Source: DASWYT01 sp965246875
Lineage (GTDB): Bacteria > Pseudomonadota > Alphaproteobacteria > Micavibrionales > SZUA-601
NCBI GenBank assembly: GCA_965246875.1
Contig: CBDFFU010000006.1
Span: 671,055-735,054 of the forward strand
Direction: 5' to 3'
Length of the DNA stretch: 64,000 bases
Position numbers and translations under genes: made by a program. Positions 59,757-64,000 of this stretch are shown in pieces (positions within the stretch are counted from its first letter, which is position 1; each line of letters starts with the position of its first letter). The notes under the pieces are model-generated. The model was given only the letters and a program-made list of their open reading frames with translations, was not told the origin of the DNA and did not search any database.

Positions 59757-60981
59757 GTGACGGATCATAATGCGCCAACAGCGTTTCTGCAATCACATTC
59801 CAGCGTAAGTCTTCGGCACGTTTGAAAGCCATTTGCCGTAAATGATGAATCTGTTCAGAATCGGTTTGCCGTGTGTGGTATAAATCGCTTAATTTGTTTG
59901 CCAAAGCATCTACGCACACTGAATAATCCTGCGGATTGCAAGTAATTGTTAAATCTGGTTGTTGCGTAATAAAAGCGGGGCCAGTACCCGCCAGTGTGAT
60001 CACCGGGCAACCCTGGCTTAATGCTTCGCCAACGACCAAGCCTTGGGATTCCAGACTTGGGTAAACAAGATAATCCATGTTGTAATACACATCAGACAGA
60101 TTTTTGCGGCTTTGCCATCCCAATCGTGTCACACAGCCTGCGTACATCGAGCAGATTGCTTTTGTTTTTTGCGTCACCCATGCATCAAGTTCTCCATCCC
60201 CGACAATGGTCAAATGCACGTATTGGCGTTCGATATCGGGTAGTGCCGCTAGGAACTTTTCAAATCCATCCAAAGTAAGATGTGGCCCTTTTAGGGCCGT
60301 CAAACGTCCGATAAACAGCAAATTAAAATGCGGATCATCTGCACATGATTTTTGCCGTGGGGTCCAGTGTGAGCCTGCCAATGGTGTCACACAAATTTTA
60401 GCTTGATGATGTGTATAAGGCTGAGGTATAAACGGATTACCGAAAAAGATATGGTGGCTGCGTTTCATGGCGCATTTTAAATATGGATTTAACCAGAGTA
60501 TATTTTTGATACTATTTTTAATTTTATCCTGAACATAACAGCGCAATCCGATTTGCCTAAACCAGCTTAACGGAATAGCGGGGTGATGCATCAGTGGACC
60601 CCATAGAATACGAGCCGTATTACTGTGTAAAAAATGCGGCGCCCAGTCTGCATGAAAATTAATTTGGTGAACGACGTCATATTTCTTTATTCGGTCCAGT
60701 TTTTGAAACGCCCTGCCGACAAAATATTGCCACAGGTAATAATAGAGAATGATACCGCGGCTGCCCTTTTTAAAAAATGATAGCCAGGCTGGGACATCTA
60801 TACCAATCAGATCAAGGTCATGAAAAAAGGGATCGTTTTGTAGCTGTGCCAAATTATTCTTGCGTGTGATCAGTGTGGCATCCGGATAACGCATAATCAT
60901 CTCTTTTGCCAAATGATAACCCATGGCATTTTCTGATCCTAAAACCGGATCAATTTTATATATGACCAAGCAGATTTTCAT
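59749..60981 (-). CDS. Glycosyltransferase family 4
   Basis: This gives 410 residues from the ATG at 60981 (MKICLVIYK); a longer frame to 60996 is possible. The N-terminal acceptor domain is followed by HFNLLFIGRLTALKGPHLTLDGF and the donor-site motif YPSLESQGLVVGEALSQGCPVITLAG. A C-terminal helix ends the protein. The sugar is unknown. It overlaps the upstream O-antigen ligase stop by 26 bases and the downstream APH-like gene by eight. Confidence 0.88.
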   Translation of the reverse strand: MKICLVIYKIDPVLGSENAMGYHLAKEMIMRYPDATLITRKNNLAQLQNDPFFHDLDLIGIDVPAWLSFFKKGSRGIILYYYLWQYFVGRAFQKLDRIKKYDVVHQINFHADWAPHFLHSNTARILWGPLMHHPAIPLSWFRQIGLRCYVQDKIKNSIKNILWLNPYLKCAMKRSHHIFFGNPFIPQPYTHHQAKICVTPLAGSHWTPRQKSCADDPHFNLLFIGRLTALKGPHLTLDGFEKFLAALPDIERQYVHLTIVGDGELDAWVTQKTKAICSMYAGCVTRLGWQSRKNLSDVYYNMDYLVYPSLESQGLVVGEALSQGCPVITLAGTGPAFITQQPDLTITCNPQDYSVCVDALANKLSDLYHTRQTDSEQIHHLRQMAFKRAEDLRWNVIAETLLAHYDPSHD

Positions 60982-62194
60982 GAGACCATAAAACAAATTG
61001 AAAATTCAGAAAAACCAATAGCAATGTTGGTGCCAAATGCAGGCCAAACTCTTCCGCGACAAGAGCATGAGTGAATAAAACGAAAAAACTTGTCAAACCT
61101 ACATTAAACAGCTGACGGTTAAGATTTTTACGCTTTCTTATCAACGATAAAAGGTTACGTAGCCAATACCCCATAAATAATAAACACGTTAGCAACCCTG
61201 TACCCAGATAAAGTGATAGATAAGCATTATGCGCACCGTATAAAATGCCACTACCGAAATCAGCACCGACAGCAGGACTCATAATGGCATAGCCATGACC
61301 GACTAACATTTGTTGCCACGTAAAAGACTCCAGCAATGTCTGCCATAAAATTAAACGATTGCTGAACGTTGCCATGTCTTCCAGCATTTGGCCACGCGAA
61401 AATATCTGCAGAATATTATTTACAAAAGCAGGTGAGAATAAGCCGATCATGACAAAAACAAGAGTGGTCAACATCAATGCTGTCAACGCAACTAACGCAT
61501 ATTTAGAACGGAAGATAATTGTGTTGGCGGTGAGTGAAATGAACAGAGCGCAGGTTAGGCTGATCCAGATGCCGCGGCTTTGCAAAACTACGACAGCGCA
61601 AAACAAGCCTGCTGTAACACTTACTCTGACTTTGTTTGATGCGGGTTGAAACATAGCCAATAGCAAAAACTGTGCGCATAGACTGCTGAGCATGTTGGGA
61701 TGGATAAGACCCGTTATTTGCACGGCATTACGGGTGGTATCATCAGGAAATAATAAGATTATAGTGAGCAGCCACAACAAAATGAGGCTGCCACACCACA
61801 ACGCATGTTGGCTGTAAATATGAAAGGCGTGGGGTATTGATAAATATTGTACCGCTAGTGCAAAGGCTCCAGCAAAACCAAATAGAGTGTAAAGATAACG
61901 TTGCAAACTGAATTGCGGGTATACAGCAAGTGGGATCGACAAAATAATCGCCGCAAGTGCCAGGATCAACACCATATTTTGTTTAATCATCTGGTTGAAT
62001 ACAATACGCAAATCCTGCTGACGGTTGAGGCGAAAGCAGCAAATAACCAGTGGCAACGTAAATAAAACAAATTTATAAATAGCAAGTAGCGATGGGATAT
62101 TTCCTGGATATTGACCACCGCCTGCCGCCACTGAGGTTGCCATTATTAACCCGGCAAATTGGCAAAACAGACCGATATGTTTACTTTTCATCAT
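60956..62194 (-). CDS. O-antigen ligase/polymerase-like membrane protein
   Basis: This is a 412-residue protein with about eleven membrane segments. The region LILWQTLLESFTWQQMLVGHGYAIMSPAV then GILYGAHNAYLSLYLGTGLLT matches the Wzy_C/WaaL periplasmic loop, with H-N-x-Y-L. It would polymerise repeat units or attach a glycan to lipid A. It overlaps the downstream glycosyltransferase by 26 bases and the kinase-like gene by four. Confidence 0.82.
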   Translation of the reverse strand: MMKSKHIGLFCQFAGLIMATSVAAGGGQYPGNIPSLLAIYKFVLFTLPLVICCFRLNRQQDLRIVFNQMIKQNMVLILALAAIILSIPLAVYPQFSLQRYLYTLFGFAGAFALAVQYLSIPHAFHIYSQHALWCGSLILLWLLTIILLFPDDTTRNAVQITGLIHPNMLSSLCAQFLLLAMFQPASNKVRVSVTAGLFCAVVVLQSRGIWISLTCALFISLTANTIIFRSKYALVALTALMLTTLVFVMIGLFSPAFVNNILQIFSRGQMLEDMATFSNRLILWQTLLESFTWQQMLVGHGYAIMSPAVGADFGSGILYGAHNAYLSLYLGTGLLTCLLFMGYWLRNLLSLIRKRKNLNRQLFNVGLTSFFVLFTHALVAEEFGLHLAPTLLLVFLNFQFVLWSHENLLGHI

Positions 62195-63483
62195 GGATAA
62201 TATTTTTGCAATTGTGTGACGATCGCTGCATGCAGAGATTGTATACCATCGTCAGACATATAAGTTCCATCCAGTATCAAACCGTTTGGCTGTGATTGAA
62301 TAAAATCTTGATAAGCGAAAAATTGTGCCTGCACAACCTCCAACGGCAATTCCGGCTTGCGTTTATGGGCGATGATTGCAGGTGTTGACAACCATACAGC
62401 AGTATGAATTGTGGGTAATAGATTGGCGGTGACACGGGCAAAGGCAAATGAACCAGCAAAGCGGAAACGTTTTGGATCAACCAATAGGTCGGCGTAGTAA
62501 CGATCATACAAAATGACCCGACTGCCATAGCGTGGCCATAGCGCATCAAACCAATAAAGGTAAAACATATAGATCAATTTTAGATTGGATACGAACCAGC
62601 TGTGATTTGGCATGCGATGCGGTTGTGTATTGACAACGCGAGAGTCAGGCTCAATTTGCCCCGGTAATACCGGATAGACATGCGCATGGACAATATAAGG
62701 TCGCAAGCCGAGCAGGTGCGGTTTCAGTTTCTGAATTAAAGTGGTTTTACCGGACCCGTCCGTACCCAGGATCACAATCCGAAGATCACGCCGTTGAAAT
62801 ATACGCTGATATGCTGTTTTCAGGTGATAGAAAGTATAAGATGAAAATGCTAATAAGCCATGATATTTCAATTGCCGTTTAATATACAGATTTTTCATAC
62901 GGTTTAGCATCTGAACATTTATGTTACCGTTCAAAATCTGATCTAAAATCTTTATGCCACGAGAGCCAAAATGCAATTCCAGTAATGATTGAAATGCATT
63001 GTAATTTATTTTGAAGGCCTGATTGATCACGTTATTTGTCGTGTCGGTGAGACGGCGATGTTTCAAGAGAGCGATAAAAATATAAATTAACGCCTGATCA
63101 ATATGGTCTGGTGCAAAGCCAAAGTTGCAGGGGGCGGGTTGAATACGCAGCAACAATGCCATCAAATTCAAATAAGGCAGGCCTTTAAATGTAAAGCGGT
63201 GATGAATATCCAAGCATAGAAAATCTGATTTGTCCTGACGAATGCCGTGAATAAACAGCTGTGTGTTATTGTACAGGTCGATACGACTGACCAATGTCAG
63301 ACCCGGGCAGGCATCGACAAACTTTTCAATTTTCGGGAGATGATCATAGGATAAAATAATATCAATATCATTGTGGTAATATGCGAAATCATTGAAACTA
63401 TAATGACGAGCGAATGCGCACGGTAATGCGTCACTGGCGCAATACGCGAACAACAGACGCAGAAATTTCTCAAGATTCATCAT
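62191..63483 (-). CDS. Nucleotidyltransferase-like plus thymidylate-kinase-like protein
   Basis: This is a 430-residue two-part protein. The N-terminal half (about 1-150) has a nucleotidyltransferase-like opening with YYHNDIDIILSYDHL and DFLCLDIHHRFTFKG, resembling defective polymerase-beta folds. The C-terminal half (about 235-425) is a P-loop kinase like thymidylate kinase: VILGTDGSGKTTLIQKL (Walker A) and VILYDRYYADLLVDPKR (DRYY-type motif). A lid-like region follows. It may activate a nucleotide or modify a glycan. It overlaps neighbours at both ends. Confidence 0.72.
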   Translation of the reverse strand: MMNLEKFLRLLFAYCASDALPCAFARHYSFNDFAYYHNDIDIILSYDHLPKIEKFVDACPGLTLVSRIDLYNNTQLFIHGIRQDKSDFLCLDIHHRFTFKGLPYLNLMALLLRIQPAPCNFGFAPDHIDQALIYIFIALLKHRRLTDTTNNVINQAFKINYNAFQSLLELHFGSRGIKILDQILNGNINVQMLNRMKNLYIKRQLKYHGLLAFSSYTFYHLKTAYQRIFQRRDLRIVILGTDGSGKTTLIQKLKPHLLGLRPYIVHAHVYPVLPGQIEPDSRVVNTQPHRMPNHSWFVSNLKLIYMFYLYWFDALWPRYGSRVILYDRYYADLLVDPKRFRFAGSFAFARVTANLLPTIHTAVWLSTPAIIAHKRKPELPLEVVQAQFFAYQDFIQSQPNGLILDGTYMSDDGIQSLHAAIVTQLQKYYP

Positions 63484-64000
63484 GATGATATAATTCTTTG
63501 AAATAGCGTTGCGTCAGTATTGACCAATTATAATCTGTTTCGATCAATTGCCGGCCATTCAGGCCGATTTGAATTAAACTGTCTTTTCGCCAAGTTAGAA
63601 ACACAATTCCCATCGTTTGTGCAATGTGTGCAATGTGCAAACGCGTGATCCAGCCACAATGCGCGCTCTTGATAAAGAACGCTAAACCGGTTTGTTGTGT
63701 TATAATAAGCGGCTTGGCATGGGCTGCAGCTTCCAGACAGGCAATGGGCATGCCCTCCCAGCGGCTGGTATGAATAAACGCATCACAGGCAAATAACAGC
63801 TTTGATTTATCCTGGCCAAAATGTGGCGGTAACATTTTAACACGATGCTGCAAATGGTTTTTTGTGATCAGTTGCTGTAGCTTTTGCCTGTCAGGACCAT
63901 CACCAGCGAGGAACAGATGTCCTGTCCGGTGAGCCTGATAAAATATGACGAATGCTTTGATAAGCAGATCGAGGCCTTTGTGGGTTTGGTCAAAACGTCC
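63470..64000 (-). CDS. Glycosyltransferase family 4 (partial, C-terminal)
   Basis: The gene enters from the right edge; 176 codons and the stop are visible. Frame is open to the last base (GRFDQTHKGLDLLIKAF at the edge). AGDGPDRQKLQQL then DAFIHTSRWEGMPIACLEAAAHAKPLI carries the GT4 donor-site E-x7-E type motif. The N-terminal acceptor domain lies outside. It overlaps the downstream kinase-like gene by 14 bases, so it is upstream in the same operon. Confidence 0.88.
   Translation of the reverse strand, partial: GRFDQTHKGLDLLIKAFVIFYQAHRTGHLFLAGDGPDRQKLQQLITKNHLQHRVKMLPPHFGQDKSKLLFACDAFIHTSRWEGMPIACLEAAAHAKPLIITQQTGLAFFIKSAHCGWITRLHIAHIAQTMGIVFLTWRKDSLIQIGLNGRQLIETDYNWSILTQRYFKELYHHDES

Noticed and set aside
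1..64000. CRISPR array or intact transposase
   Set aside because: No regularly spaced direct repeats and no DDE or tyrosine transposase were seen. The only recombinase trace is the truncated integrase.

Overview
This is a 64 kb piece of a bacterial chromosome with moderate GC content. Most genes are ordinary housekeeping genes. The lineage looks alphaproteobacterial: it carries a DivK and PleD pair, a MipZ division-plane ATPase, FlbT, OlsB/OlsA ornithine-lipid enzymes, a phasin, and the gene orders rplY-pth-ychF and nrdR-ribE-ribH. No species can be named from the sequence alone. All four tRNA genes encode their 3' CCA.

Layout. 1-7 kb: the end of gatB, small stress-type or hypothetical genes (two DUF2795 paralogues, a highly charged disordered protein, DUF2945), an AEC transporter, a sorbosone-dehydrogenase-like protein and an endonuclease III-like glycosylase. 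7-14 kb: rplY-pth-ychF, an acyltransferase/DUF1189/NUDIX operon, then nrdR-ribE, tRNA-Cys, tRNA-Asn and ribH. 14-24 kb: an M48 protease beside a membrane-anchored protein with three YbjQ-like repeats, a gene whose natural start is cut off by an in-frame amber codon, a phasin, a PfkB kinase, a YejA-like binding protein and divK-pleD. 24-31 kb: a PQ-loop-like membrane protein, a BKACE enzyme, rpmG, a lipoprotein, tRNA-Arg, tRNA-Met with a relic integrative element in its 3' end, a truncated cupin, L-lactate dehydrogenase and a GAF-GGDEF protein.

31-38.5 kb is a plus-strand cluster for thiol redox and metal (probably zinc) uptake: a DipZ-like protein, a small Cys/His membrane protein, a coiled-coil outer-membrane protein, a ZnuA-like binding protein and a ZnuB-like permease. 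No ATPase gene is present and znuA carries a one-base frameshift. A phospholipase D and EEP-family pair follows. 38-47 kb: a methyltransferase-like protein, pssA-psd, a LOG family protein, orphan flbT, an FMN reductase, a TlpA/CcmG-like thioredoxin and acnA. 47.7-52 kb: an intergenic region with a perfect parS centromere palindrome, then phosphomannomutase, UDP-glucose dehydrogenase and mipZ. parS and mipZ together suggest an origin-proximal position. 52-56 kb: an MscS channel, nadD and olsBA. 55.8-64 kb: a minus-strand operon of overlapping surface-glycan genes (glycosyltransferases, hexapeptide acetyltransferase, APH-like kinase, O-antigen ligase/polymerase, and a nucleotidyltransferase-like plus thymidylate-kinase-like protein). 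It runs off the right edge.

The most useful leads are the parS region, the tRNA-Met relic element, the znuA frameshift with its ATPase-less transporter, the in-frame amber codon at 16247, the YbjQ/M48 pair and the two kinase-like proteins in the glycan operon. I found no CRISPR array, no complete prophage and no intact transposase.
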